The position numbers and the translations under genes are program-made. Positions 1 through 9,338 of a DNA stretch of 39,256 nt are shown here, one piece after another. Under the pieces are notes generated by a model that made no database searches, had not been told where the DNA came from, and saw nothing but the letters and a program-made list of their open reading frames with translations. Each line of letters begins with the position of its first letter. Within the stretch, counting starts at the first letter, position 1. This stretch comes from Chara braunii (taxonomy: Eukaryota; Streptophyta; Charophyceae; Charales; Characeae): the NCBI GenBank assembly GCA_003427395.1, contig BFEA01000386.1, forward strand, positions 1 to 39,256. The letters are read 5' to 3'.

Positions 1-228
1 TAGGTCTCCGAAATGGTAGTCCAGAATGTCATATAACAAGATCAAAATGTCGAGGACCAAAGGTCACCAATGTCGGAGATAACAGAGTCCAGATGTAACC
101 GGTGTCCAACTGTGATGCAGCCGAGTATCAACCTTAACAATCTCCAAGTCTCCAATCAGGTAAGTACCACAGTCTCGTATCACCGAAATCCAACCCTGGT
201 CTCTGTCCAACTGGATAGTCTCCAATCT

Positions 229-268
229 GAAGAAGAAGAAGAAGAAGAAGAAGAAGAAGAAGAAGAAG
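229..268 (+). repeat. (GAA)n microsatellite
   Basis: An uninterrupted run of about 13 GAA triplets, followed by a further GA-rich tail to about 292. It creates long poly-Glu, poly-Phe and poly-Leu reading frames that are artefacts of the repeat. Confidence 0.95.
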
Positions 269-652
269 GAGGAAGAGGAGAGAGAGAGAGAGGGGACTGG
301 CGAGGGAGAGGAGGAGAGACCCTCCAAGCTCCCGGTACCTCAGGCGGCAATGGCCGCAGTGCTGGCTCAGCCGCCCTGCTGCTGCTCCGCTCGCTGCTGC
401 GCTAAGCTGCGCTATGCTGCGCTCCTGCTTCAGCCCCTGCGCTAAGTTTAGCGCATCAAACAGTACACTGGTACTGACCATGCCGTGCCGGTAGAGTTCC
501 GGTAGGCCGATCCCCAACTGAGGCAGGATACCGGTACTTATACTGGTAGGCAATGGTCTGGCCTCAATGCTGCGAGGCCAGGCCAGACCCTGGACCGTCC
601 AGATGGACGGNTCAGCCTCAATCNGNNNNCGGCAGCTTCAAGAGCGCCGCCA

Positions 653-678
653 GGCCCAAACGAAGTGTCGTTTGGGCC
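653..678. repeat. Perfect short inverted repeat (hairpin)
   Basis: Eleven-base arms GGCCCAAACGA and TCGTTTGGGCC enclose a four-base loop. It lies in the LTR-like repeat at the window start. There is no T-run after it, and no sign that it is a terminator or a structured RNA gene. Confidence 0.75.
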
Positions 679-1470
679 TACCCGATGGGTGCTGGTCCAA
701 AATCAGGCCTTTAGGNCCTGTAACCCCAAAAGGTCGGGCCTTTAGGCCCTGGTGTGTCCCTCCGGCCCTAAGTCGGGTCCGGTAGGACCCGTGTGAGTCG
801 AAGATGTAACACTGATGCAGGTGTGGAGTACAGCGCAGATTCAGATGATTCACTTATCCAACCAGGCAGAGATACTTCGTATGCCCTGTTCTTTCTGTTG
901 GGCCCAACAGGCCCTGTAGATACTCAATATCATCCTTATACTGCCTGGTACATGCTATCTGACGTGGCACATAGCCACTTCCCACATCGATTCTTGGTTC
1001 TTGATAACGCTATCCAGCCTGCCTATCAAGAGGCGTAGGAGAGAAACCTACTCCTATTCGCAGAACACTGGACCACCTACTCTAGTGTGACCAGTTCCTG
1101 ACACATCACACTTGGGTCATCAGACTCTGAAGGCTCAGACCTGACATCTATGACAACCCAGGTCCAGACTTCGACTCGTGACCAGATCAGCAGCAGTCAC
1201 CTTCAGAGGGTCAGAGAGAGAGAAGGTGGGGGACACACACATGCATGAAGGTTCAGGGAAAGGAGGTGCTTCTCTCTTCTTGAGGATGCCGCCGATGATG
1301 CTCCACGACGCTCCGCACGCTCCAGGTAAGTAGACTTCGCCACTTCTTCTTCGGCCTGCTTCCCCCACTATCAAACCCTTCTTCTCTTCCTCCCTNCTTC
1401 ACTCTTCCTCCATCACCACTTCNTCTCGCCGGCCTTGATCAGACCAGCGCTATGAGTGTAGCGAGCATCT

Positions 1471-1482
1471 GCTCCGATACCA
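1471..1482 (-). promoter_or_regulatory. Primer binding site (initiator-Met tRNA type) of a minus-strand LTR element
   Basis: The minus strand reads TGGTATCGGAGC, one base from the usual plant-type initiator-Met site TGGTATCAGAGC. It is followed on the right by a short spacer and a TG at 1487, as expected for the 5' LTR of an element on the minus strand whose internal region lies to the left. The same arrangement is seen at 22835-22849 and 34924-34936. Confidence 0.6.
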
Positions 1483-1486
1483 AAAT

Positions 1487-2780
1487 TGCATGGGTCCTGG
1501 GGACCATCTCACGCAGATGTGTACATGTCATGCATCATCTTCACACGCAGTGATCAATAGACTCAACCATAGACAAAGGTAGAGAAGAAGAGGACCGAGT
1601 TTCACAGCTTATATTATCAGAAATATGATTACAAAGTGTTTCAAAGTTCCCCTGAGTCCAGCGCTCATCAGCGCAACCCCAATCTCTTGTCAACTCATCA
1701 ATATAACTTCCAGTGAATCAGCGCTACTCCTGCAGATAGTCTCCAAGTCATCAATGTGGTCACTACTCATCAGCGCCACCTCTGCAGATCACATCCAACT
1801 CAGGTATCTTCCATAGCCGAACCTTGAATGAACACTCTCAGCCTCAGTCCCTTACTCGTACGATGCATACACATTCTTCACTCATGAGGATCTACTCTGG
1901 ATGCTACTCATAGCTACATACTAACCCTCTACTACTAAGGCTAACTCGCTGGGCAGCTATGGCTGCATCACTTCCAGCGTACAGGCTTCTTCCTTCAATC
2001 AGCGCATCTTCTTACCTCCAGCGCTGCTGCTCCTGACTCAACGCACAAGTGCACCAGCACTTCCACGTATTGCAGCCAGTGGAGATCTGGCGAGGAATGA
2101 GGCTGGCAGCTTTCTTTATAGTGCTGGCCACTCCTCGCAGGGTCTGCATTGGCTCAATTCAGCCTGTCCTTTGTCCCAGACCCTGCATTGCATGTGTCCC
2201 AGTATAGTCCCAATGAGGTTCGACTGCTGCTGGGGCCTCTCGGCCTAGATTTGGACTTCAAAGTCTGGATCTGGACTGACCCCTTGACTTAGACCAGAAC
2301 TGGGACTGTGCCTATTGACTTTACTTTCGGACAGGCACAATTCTAAAAGAACAGACACATTCCTTTGCACTAACAGGTACACTTTTTGCACGTACAGACA
2401 CACTCTTACCCGAACAGACATGACATACACATCTCCTGATGAACAGGTAGGTCTTTTGACAATGCCCTTTGCCTTAGATTTAGATGTGCCTGTTGATAGA
2501 GAACTTGACCTTTGACCTGCTTTCACGTTTCTGAGCTCTGGCGAGATACAAGTCTTTTGACAATGCCCTTTGCCTTAGATTTAGATGTGCCTGTTGATAG
2601 AGAACTTGACCTTTGACCTGCTTTCACGTTTCTGAGCCCTGGCGAGATACCTTTCCACAATGCTTTACTTTTACAAGGCCTGCGCTGCTTTACTTTTACA
2701 AGGCCTGAGGCTTATATCGGGTAAAGGCCCTTTTACCCCGTATGTTGTATTTGTATTACAAGGTACATACATTTTTTTTT
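1487..2780 (-). repeat. Putative 5' LTR of a minus-strand element; right end uncertain
   Basis: The sequence begins with TG four bases after the primer site. Its content is LTR-like: many CAGCGC motifs and a TTTATA-containing stretch near 2112-2122 just before a GC-richer block. No protein signal is seen on either strand. No second copy of this LTR lies in the window, so the right end (somewhere about 2200-2900) is a guess. The tandem duplications at 2451-2651 and 2661-2705 lie inside or just beyond it. Confidence 0.4.
2451..2651. repeat. Tandem duplication, unit 101 bp, two copies
   Basis: The segment starting 'gtcttttgacaatgccc' at 2451 is repeated from 2552 with one or two mismatches (for example gagctctgg versus gagccctgg). 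A smaller duplication of 20 bases follows at 2661-2680 and 2686-2705. Both are noncoding. Confidence 0.9.
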
Positions 2781-3195
2781 CAGGTTAATAAGGCAGTATG
2801 TGTGGGGCTGCTGCAGATACAGACAATATGTGGCAGCCAAATTGCTGACCCCCACAGCCAGAAAGCCGCTTGGTACGGTAGGACCGAAAACAGTCACAGG
2901 TTATGAACATGTTTTAAGGATCGAAAACGGTCACAGGTTGTGAACAGGTTCAAGACTTGCTACGGATTTATGCGGTGAATGCGGCTCAGCCGACCTTCTG
3001 ATCATTCCTGAGCTCTCAATTACCTAGCAGCAGGAGTCCGCCGCTCGGACCATTTACCGATTGCATGTTACCCTTGCTAGGGAGCCATGCTAATGTTCTC
3101 TGCATCATTTGAGTTTTTTCTATTTTTGTCTCAAATTGGGAACTTCTAGCATTTGCTGATGTACTCATGATTGTCCTCTTGTTTCCAATTTGCAG
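2780..3195 (+). other. Intron or 5' flanking sequence before the first visible exon
   Basis: No repeat family or ORF is recognised. The end, with TTTCCAATTTGCAG at 3182-3195, reads as a branch/pyrimidine/AG acceptor. Earlier exons of the gene must lie to the left of the repeats or outside the window, because no start codon with a sensible context is seen here. Confidence 0.5.
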
Positions 3196-4092
3196 GAGCA
3201 GCTAGTGGTTGCAAAAAAGAGTGATGCCGCATTTCGAACAGCGCTGATTGGGACACTCTCCCTGGGCATGAATATCCTTGATGCTCTACGACCACAGATT
3301 TTCTCCCACACAAACTCTTGTTATAGTCTGAGGATGAGGGTGTCGGATGCCTCCGATCAGAGTCTGCAGCGCGCAACGGGCACTTCATCTTGGGAATCGT
3401 TGGGCGCTGAAGATCCTTGGCATCTCACCTCGGGCTCTCCTCGTGGCATTAGCAGCACAGAATCAGGGGGAGGTGTCTTGTTTGATGGGAAGGGTGGTGA
3501 GTTTAATGGAAACCTGGAAAATGCGGAGGACATGAGGGAGGCATTGACGGGACCGGGTGGAGAGCTGGAGGCCCTGCTGAACGTTTATTTTGACATGTTT
3601 CGACTGGCAAGCTCCACAGATCGAACCACATACGGCACGGTTGTGGCGCAGCTGGCAGATTTCCTCGCACATTGTGTTGTGGCTCAGGGAAGGGTGGCGG
3701 ACATCGTGTTGCTGCAGCGATCCTCCCTTGAGCGGATCGGACAAGCTTTTCCTGGAATAAAGAAGCTCAAGTTCGTCCTGTCTCTTTTGGATGAGTTTGA
3801 GGCAAGCACTCTCAGTAAGCAAGGGAGAGAACCAGCATGCCAGAATGGTGTTGCCCGGGAAATCAGTGGCTTTAATAGCGCAGCAACATCAAGCCAGCCC
3901 ACTGGCAGGCTTGCTAGTTCCATGGTGCAGCAAGTCCCTGTCGGCGAAGTTTTGGCCGTTAGAAAGCGGCTGATTCACTTAAGTGGGTGGAATCCTTCCC
4001 ATATGGCTCAAATGCTTGATACTCAGTGGCCATCGAGCAGACTGTTTTCCAGAAGGGAATCGTTGACTCACTCCATAGAGCCATACACTGAG
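3196..4092 (+). CDS. Exon 1 (first visible) of an unidentified helix-rich host protein
   Basis: An open frame of 299 codons runs between an acceptor (TTTGCAG|GAG) and a donor (CTGAG|GTATGT), phase 0 at both ends. It starts EQLVVAKKSDAAFRTALIG and ends HSIEPYTE. It is leucine- and alanine-rich with amphipathic stretches (for example around residues 120-210: LEALLNVYFDMFRLA, VVAQLADFLAHCV, LKFVLSLLDEFEA), separated by a Ser/Gly-rich loop, as in HEAT/ARM-type solenoids. Base composition and codon use differ from the repeats around it, and no stop or frameshift breaks it, which argues for a working gene. I do not recognise the family. It is not transposon-like: I see no RT, integrase or transposase motif. 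Upstream exons are not identified. Confidence 0.75.
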
Positions 4093-4390
4093 GTATGTAA
4101 ATGCAGCCAAGTCGCCACTGACCATTTGCTGTAATATCCTGACTTGTCAATCGAAGTCATCAGTGTGTACGGTTGAGCCAACCAAACTTGACAGTCAGGC
4201 ACTTATGGAGTGTGCTACATGACCTTATTAGGTAGGTTACAAGGGTCCCTTCATGGCGCTTGCGGAGCGTGCTACATGCACGAGTCAGCATGACCATAAA
4301 CCACCAGTACTTGTGACCCTTTCTTTCCTGAGCTTGGAAATGCCCTGCGAGGCTGGCCCCCCTTAAAAAGAACTAGCAGGTGTGTTTTCA

Positions 4391-4806
4391 TTTTTGGCTG
4401 GCGCCACCAGTCATTTAGCTCCAGTAGGCGGCGCCCCGAAAGTTGCAGCGTATGTATGGCCGCGTCGGAGACGAATGGATGGGAAACATACTGGAGGTTC
4501 GAGTTACAAGGGCGGGTACGAGGGGTTTCGTTTTTGGCTGGCGCAACCAGTCATTTAGCTCCAGTAGGCTGTGCCCCGAAAGTTGTGGGTCATGTATGGC
4601 CGCGTCAGAGACAAATGGATGGGAAACGTACTGGTGGTTCGAGTTACAAGGGCGGGTACGAGGGGTCTCATTTTTGGCTGGCGCCATGAGTCATTTAGCT
4701 CCAGTAGGCCGTGCCCCGAAAGTTGCGGCGCATGTATGGCCGCGTCGGAGACAAATGGATGGGAAACGTACTGGTGGTTCGAGTTACAAGGGCGGGTACG
4801 AGGGGT
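4391..4806. repeat. Minisatellite, three copies of a 140-bp unit
   Basis: Units begin with TTTTTGGCTGGCGC at 4391, 4531 and 4671 and share the phrases 'ccgaaagttg', 'catgtatggccgcgtc' and 'gggcgggtacgagggg'. Divergence between units is a few percent. Because 140 is not a multiple of three, the three frames rotate through the array and all stay open, which yields overlapping frames of 77-121 codons. I do not count these as genes. Confidence 0.95.
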
Positions 4807-5439
4807 GAGCAGGGGACGGTCCGATGGCTACTAGCTGAACCCAATACCACACTGTATGAAATGAAGAGAGCTGGGTGGTGATGTTCATTTGGTGGTTTAT
4901 CGTGCCCAGGAAAGGAGGAAAACAGAGGCCAGAGAGCTACCAGTCTTTGGAGCCACATCCCTTACTTGGTAAGGGATACGGTTTTCCCAAACCTTCACTC
5001 GACCCTCCACCAAACTTCCACTGAGCCTTGGGTAAGGCATGTGGTTTCACGGAACCTCGAGCCTCCACCGAGCCTCCACCGAGCCTCCACTGAGAAACCA
5101 CTAAGCCTGAACTGCAGCCTCTTGGTGCAGGCCCGGAATTCAGAGACGTTGGAGGCAGAGGGCACTTGACCTGCGTTCAAGGTTGCTGTTTCTCTTTCTT
5201 TGGCTTGTGGAAAGAGGAAGGGCTGAAAACAGGTCTCTTGTTTCTTGTCACTGCCGACTACAGCTGGCAGCTCCTTAGCTCTCGTCTCCCCACATAAATT
5301 ATGAACTTAAACCTTTTTTCAAAAACGAAAGCACCTGAATGTTATTGCTGTGTACAGCTTGTATTTTGACAGGTCATTTTGAATGGAGGGAGGGAAGTCT
5401 GACCTCGCCCGTGTTTTCCTGATGCGTATGTGTATGTCC

Positions 5440-5846
5440 AGATTGTAGATAGTGCTAGGTGTGTGTGGCAGTAGGGGCATGCGAAGCCGGTCTGTCTGAG
5501 TATCTAGATAGTAGATAGTGTTAGGTGTGTGCGGCAGTAGGGGCATGTGAAGAGGGTCTGCCTGAGTGGTAGTGTTTGCTAGTAAATTGCTACTCATTTG
5601 CTGCATTTTTGAGATATGAGCATTATTGCATTTGGCAGTCGATCCTCTTTCGTTTTTATGAACACGGTGATTGGCCAATGCAGGACATGGAAGGGCCACT
5701 TCAAGAGAAGATATAGAAGCTGGGGCATGTAAATGGGGTCCTCCTGAGGGGCAGTGTTTGCAGTTCATTTGCTGCCTTTTGGAGGTATGGGCGATATTGC
5801 ATATGACAATCCCTGTTTTCATGAACATGGTGGTTCGCCAATGCAG
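5440..5846 (+). repeat. Nested tandem duplications with a partial exon copy
   Basis: A unit of about 68 bp ('tagatagtg.taggtgtgtg') occurs at about 5445 and 5513. A larger unit of about 160-170 bp carries 'catttgctgc' at about 5597 and 5766 and the splice acceptor plus exon start 'ccaatgcag|GACATGGAAGG' at about 5677 and 5838. The first copy of the exon start reads GAC ATG GAA GGG CCA CTT CAA GAG AAG ATA and then TAG, so it would be a dead pseudo-exon. Confidence 0.8.
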
Positions 5847-6055
5847 GACATGGAAGGAACATCACAAGAGAAGGGGGAGAATACTGAAGATTCCCTGCCA
5901 ATGATACTGAAAGACATTGATCGGGCGTCTGCTCGTTTGCCGGCAATTCTTCTTCTGCTAGAGGATGTGCTCATTGGTCTGACTGCTGTCAATGACACAG
6001 GAGTTCGGGAAGCAGCCTACAATCTGCTGTACAGAATACTAGCCCAGAATAACAG
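5847..6055 (+). CDS. Exon 2 of the unidentified host gene
   Basis: Acceptor CAATGCAG|GAC and donor AACAG|GTGAAG bound 69 codons plus two bases. The entry phase (0) matches the exit phase of the exon ending at 4092. The peptide runs DMEGTSQEKGENTED, then LPMILKDIDRASARLP and AILLLLEDVLIGLT, then VREAAYNLLYRILAQNN. These look like an acidic linker followed by three amphipathic helices in a HEAT/ARM-like pattern. The frame has no stops. The start of this exon was copied into the preceding intron. Confidence 0.75.
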
Positions 6056-6384
6056 GTGAAGTTCTGTACTTGAAATTGCACACTCTTCTACGTACAATCT
6101 ATCTTAACGTACGCACTCAGTTGTGTACTTTTCGGCAACCTGTTGCTCAGACGTAGACCAGATTAAAGTTATTAAACTCAAATGCGCGGTAGATAGAATG
6201 CACCCTGGTGCAGAAGCGTGTGAAGCACATCAAGTTATTAACATGAACTCTCATTTGTTCGAGTATTTGAGCATTAAAAAAGCAGCTGTCGTATTGGAAT
6301 GGTGCATTTGCAGAGAAAAGATTGGATACTTAACTGTCAGGTCTGTTCCGTAACTCTCATTCAGTGAAAAAGTTCCATGCGCAG

Positions 6385-6436
6385 GTTTGTAGCAAAGACT
6401 GAGCAGTCCGATGCAGCAGAAGTCCGATCGCTTAAG
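6385..6436 (+). CDS. Candidate exon 3 of the same gene
   Basis: After the acceptor ATGCGCAG at 6377-6384, one base completes the split codon of exon 2 (AG|G, Arg). The frame then reads FVAKTEQSDAAEVRSLK up to a possible donor AAG|GTGCAG. Support is the phase match and helical content. Against it, this donor leaves phase 0 while the next good exon (11237) needs phase 2, so a further exon is missing or this exon is not used. The frame would continue to a TGA inside the foldback that starts at 6460. Confidence 0.4.
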
Positions 6437-6459
6437 GTGCAGATGGTTGACCTGTCAAC

Positions 6460-6574
6460 AGCTACCGTCTTCACCTGAATAGAACGCCCGGTCATTATCG
6501 CTGCATCTGGACCGAAAGTTGTGCCAAATGCAGCTATAATGACCGGGCGTTCTATTCGGGTGAAGACGGTAGCT
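6460..6574. repeat. Foldback (inverted repeat), 115 bp
   Basis: Arms of about 50 bases beginning AGCTACCGTCTTCACC and ending with its complement pair over about 115 bp, with only a few mismatches and a loop of about 12 bases. It sits 23 bases after the possible donor of candidate exon 3, inside the intron. I see no target-site duplication. It could form a cruciform in DNA or a hairpin in the pre-mRNA. Confidence 0.85.
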
Positions 6575-6639
6575 ACTTGCCTGGTTGCTGCTGAATGGTA
6601 CAGAGTCTACAGACGTGTAACTGCCGATGAACAGATCAT

Positions 6640-6860
6640 GTGTTCAATCCATACTTGCAACCCTACCGCGCGCTGCACCGTCCGGTGCGCCGAGGTCTGG
6701 TCCGGGACCTTCCCGTCTGGCTTACAGGCCCGTATCCATACCATACCAGACTGCACCGTGCCACATGCTGTCCGGTAGGGCCATCTCCTGTCCGGTGCGG
6801 TTTTGCACGTGAACTGTGCGGAGAGGTCCTACCCACGTCCAGTCTTGTGCGGAATCTCTT
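6640..6860. mobile_element. Relic resembling one end of the CATACTTGC-type DNA transposon
   Basis: From 6650 the sequence CATACTTGC followed by GCGCGCTGCACC and other TGCAC/GCGC-rich motifs resembles the terminal part of the element at 23109-23794. No matching opposite end and no 8-bp target duplication were found, so it is at most a truncated relative. A T-run follows at 6859-6874. Confidence 0.3.
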
Positions 6861-6881
6861 TTTTTTTTTTTTTAATTCATT

Positions 6882-7139
6882 TCAAAAGCACTGTGGGGCG
6901 GGAATGGTACCCGCCCTGCAGTACTTGCAGATCCACCATTTGCCATCCTTGGATGGATCTTTCCCTTCGTGGCAATGTCGCTTGATCATAGCGGAAGTGT
7001 ACCGGCTACTCGTCATTTTGACCTGCACACAGGGAAAACCATTGTGCAGAATCCAGGAAATCAGCATCATCCAACATCGTCTCTGGAGAACACCCCCTAT
7101 CCACCCGTCCTGACCCGCTGGACGCCCCCAACACCGCAT
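6882..7139 (-). pseudogene. Possible zinc-finger fragment, unidentified
   Basis: A minus-strand frame ends with MIKRHCHEGKDPSKDGKWW followed by ICKYCRAGTIPAPQCF. The WICKYC spacing recalls the start of a BED-type zinc finger as found in hAT transposases, but the later His/Cys pair is not visible and the frame ends. Around it are homopolymer runs. I cannot tell whether this is a transposase relic or a chance frame. Confidence 0.2.
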
Positions 7140-7876
7140 GAAAGTGGAACAAAAAAGGGGGAAAAAAGCAAAAAAAAAAAAAAAAAAAAGGGCAACTAAC
7201 TGCCTTTTCCAGACAAAACAATTGGCATTTGCTATGATTGCAACTGATGATGAGGAGGAGGAGAAGGAGGTGTGCGCAACAAGGAGGAGGAGAGATGGAG
7301 GGGAAGGAGCGATGGAGGATAGTTGGAGGTGACGAGGACAAGAGATGGGGGACGTGATGAGGAGGTGAGAAGAAGACAGCGTCAGCCTTCAAACTCCAAA
7401 CTTTCTGTTTGAAGAAAAGGTCGGCATTTGAACTTTCCAAAACCCGTGACAAGGCGTGACACGGAGGAGGAGAGATGGAGGAGCGGGAGGAGGTGACAAG
7501 GAGGAGGGGGAGGATGAGGAGGAGAAGAAGGGAGGACGGAGCGGAGGAGGACGGCGAGACAAAAGGGGAGGAGAAGATGGATGGAGAGGAGATACCGACA
7601 GTGTTCTAACTTTCAATTTTCAAGTTTCCGCTGAAAAAAAAAAAAAAAAAAAAAAAAAAAAGACGAGATGACAAGATGTGGAGAGGAAGGAGGAGATGTA
7701 GGGGGAGGACGAGACAAGGGGGAGGAGGAGATACCAACAGTGTTCCAACTTACAAGTTTCCGCAGAAAAAAAAAGAAAAAAAAGAAGAGGTGACAAGGTG
7801 TGACAAGGAGGACAGACGGAGGAGGAGGAAGGGGGTCACAAGGAGGAGACATAAGAGGGGGAGGAGGTCTCGAGGA
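7140..7876. repeat. Purine-rich satellite with A-run modules
   Basis: The + strand is made of GGAGGA/GAGGAGGAG stretches separated by modules of the form 'gataccaacagtgttccaactt.caagtttccgc' followed by a run of 8-28 A (for example 7587-7661 and 7731-7783). The large open frames on both strands encode only Glu/Arg/Lys or Ser/Pro/Leu repeats and are artefacts. Confidence 0.8.
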
Positions 7877-7890
7877 TGTTATGTGCCTGT

Positions 7891-8005
7891 ATCAGAGCTG
7901 CGGCCGCGTGCATCTACGGGATTAATTGGTTGGCCATCAACCACTGGCCATATAGTTGATGACCAACCAATTAATTTTGTAGATGCACGCGGTTGCATCT
8001 CTGAT
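7891..8005. repeat. Foldback, 115 bp, ending in primer-site sequence
   Basis: Left arm starts ATCAGAGCTGCGGCCGCG; the right arm ends with its near complement CGCGGTTGCATCTCTGAT. The inner part pairs 'attaattggttgg.catcaac' with 'gttgatgaccaaccaatt'. The loop is about 13 bases. Both outer ends carry part of the initiator-Met primer site (TATCAGAGC at 7890-7898 and, on the other strand, TGGTATCAGAGA at 7998-8009). The direct repeat TGTTATGTGCCTG flanks it at 7877-7889 and 8012-8024. Confidence 0.85.
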
Positions 8006-8011
8006 ACCAAC

Positions 8012-9133
8012 TGTTATGTGCCTGATTGAAACGAGATACAGCATGGCATCCACACGTTCCCATACACATGCGCAACGACCAGAGATCTTGGAGAGGGCAA
8101 ATCACACCACATGAGGTGAGAGAATACACAGCTGGAGGACTCAAAACCGGAAATAGAATCAAAATTGATCAGTTCTTATTATTATCCCGCTCCCTCCAGC
8201 CAATCAACGCACCGTTTTTTCCCAAGAATCTCAACCACACTATCGACACCCACGAACCAACTAAGAACAGAGTTTCATCAAGTAAGGGAGACTTCTTCTT
8301 CCTCCCAACCTCGAGCTCACAGCTATGGCGCAGGCCTGCACCCAACCTATCCAGCCCATCAATCGCCACCAACCATCCTGAACCCAACTTGCTGCTCAGC
8401 CGTCCAAACTTGATGCCCACTGTAGATAAATTGTCCGCTCAACAGGGGAGGGTAGCTCCCTGGATGAAGAAAAAAAACACCAACTTGAAGAAGAACAAGA
8501 TGGGTGCCACTTCGAAGTATACTTCCAGCAGAACTTTGATGGCAGCTCCCTGTCGAACCCCAACAAGCACAGCAAGGAGGAGGCACCTACAGATCCTAGG
8601 GCCTGAAGCTCAGCGCGGCCAGATGTTGGGCAGAGATGGCCACAGCTATGGCCGCTAGGCCTTCGGCTAGTGGAAACTGCTTTACGCCAGTAGCAAATAA
8701 CGCAGCAGCATAACGCCACCTCCAGCAAACGCTTGTGAAAAAAAATGACGAGCAGAACCCGTTTCCCTTTGCTCAACACTTTTGTTTTCCCTCGACCCTC
8801 AAGGACTCGACAGGCGACGACAGCCTACAGCCTAAGACAGACAGCCTACTGCCTAGGACCGAATCTAGACAGAAAGTAGGGAAAAAGAAAAAGCCACCGT
8901 GCGTGCTGAAAACGAATGCTAAGAAAAAGGACAAAAGGAAAGTTCAAAGGGCCTAAGACCGGCCATCAGAGACTACTACAGCCAAATGTAGGGATCGAGC
9001 CCAACAAGGCTCAAAAGAAACAACTACGGCAAACATATTACAGGTCATGGGATCAAGTCCCGGAATACTCAAGATTGGGACTCAGCAGACAAAGTTAGTG
9101 TACAGCCCGCAAAGGAAACTGCAATTCATTGCA
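8012..9133 (-). mobile_element. LTR with adjacent primer site, element otherwise deleted
   Basis: The LTR starts TGTTATGTGCCTG and ends CAATTCATTGCA, closely like the ends of the element A LTRs (TGTTATGATTC ... GTCATTGCA). A primer-site match lies at 7998-8009, immediately to its left, so this would be the 5' LTR of a minus-strand element. The internal region is reduced to the foldback at 7891-8005, and only 13 bases of another LTR start remain at 7877. Apparent ORFs of up to 210 codons are not like any known protein. Confidence 0.6.
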
Positions 9134-9338
9134 ATGAGGACAAATAGACGGGGAGGAGGTCACGGCGAGGAGACATAGAGGGGGAGGAGGTCATGAGGAG
9201 GAATACTCAAGATTGGGACTCAGCAGACAAAGTTAGTGTACAGCCCGCAAAGGAAACTGCAATTCATTGCAAAGAGGAAAAATAGAGGGGGAGGAGGTCA
9301 CGGCGAGGAGACGTAGAGGGGGAGGAGGTCATGAGGAG
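9063..9338. repeat. Tandem duplication, unit 138 bp, containing the LTR end
   Basis: 'gaatactcaagattgggactc' begins at 9063 and 9201. Each copy contains the last part of the LTR ('..gcaattcattgca') followed by the same purine-rich 'gaggaggtcacggcgaggagac' segment. The duplication therefore arose after the LTR was in place next to the satellite. Confidence 0.85.

Larger units (their letters stand above)
1..1470. repeat. LTR-derived repeat region at the window start
   Basis: No convincing gene is seen here. Positions 1-66 match 39191-39256 with one mismatch, so this stretch continues the LTR that starts at 38923. The body resembles the other LTRs of the window in style (short CAGCGC-type motifs, repeated 'gggcctttagg' phrases, stretches of low complexity). 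Several Ns lie at 611-629 and 716. The right part, about 1080-1470, may be internal sequence of a deleted element, because it ends at a primer-site-like motif at 1471-1482. The end of this LTR could not be fixed by eye. Confidence 0.5.
4093..5846 (+). other. Intron between exons at 3196-4092 and 5847-6055
   Basis: Bounded by GTATGT and CAATGCAG. It holds the 140-bp minisatellite at 4391-4806, a short run of 'gagcctccac' repeats at about 5055-5092, and a nested tandem duplication at 5440-5846 that includes a partial copy of the next exon. Open frames across the minisatellite are by-products of the repeat. Confidence 0.65.

Noticed and set aside
653-678. Bacterial-type terminator
   Set aside because: The hairpin has no T-run and the window is eukaryotic repeat DNA.
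4415-4958. Overlapping frames with WETYW and GRVRG repeats
   Set aside because: They are translations of the 140-bp minisatellite in rotating frames. No start context or splice signals support them.
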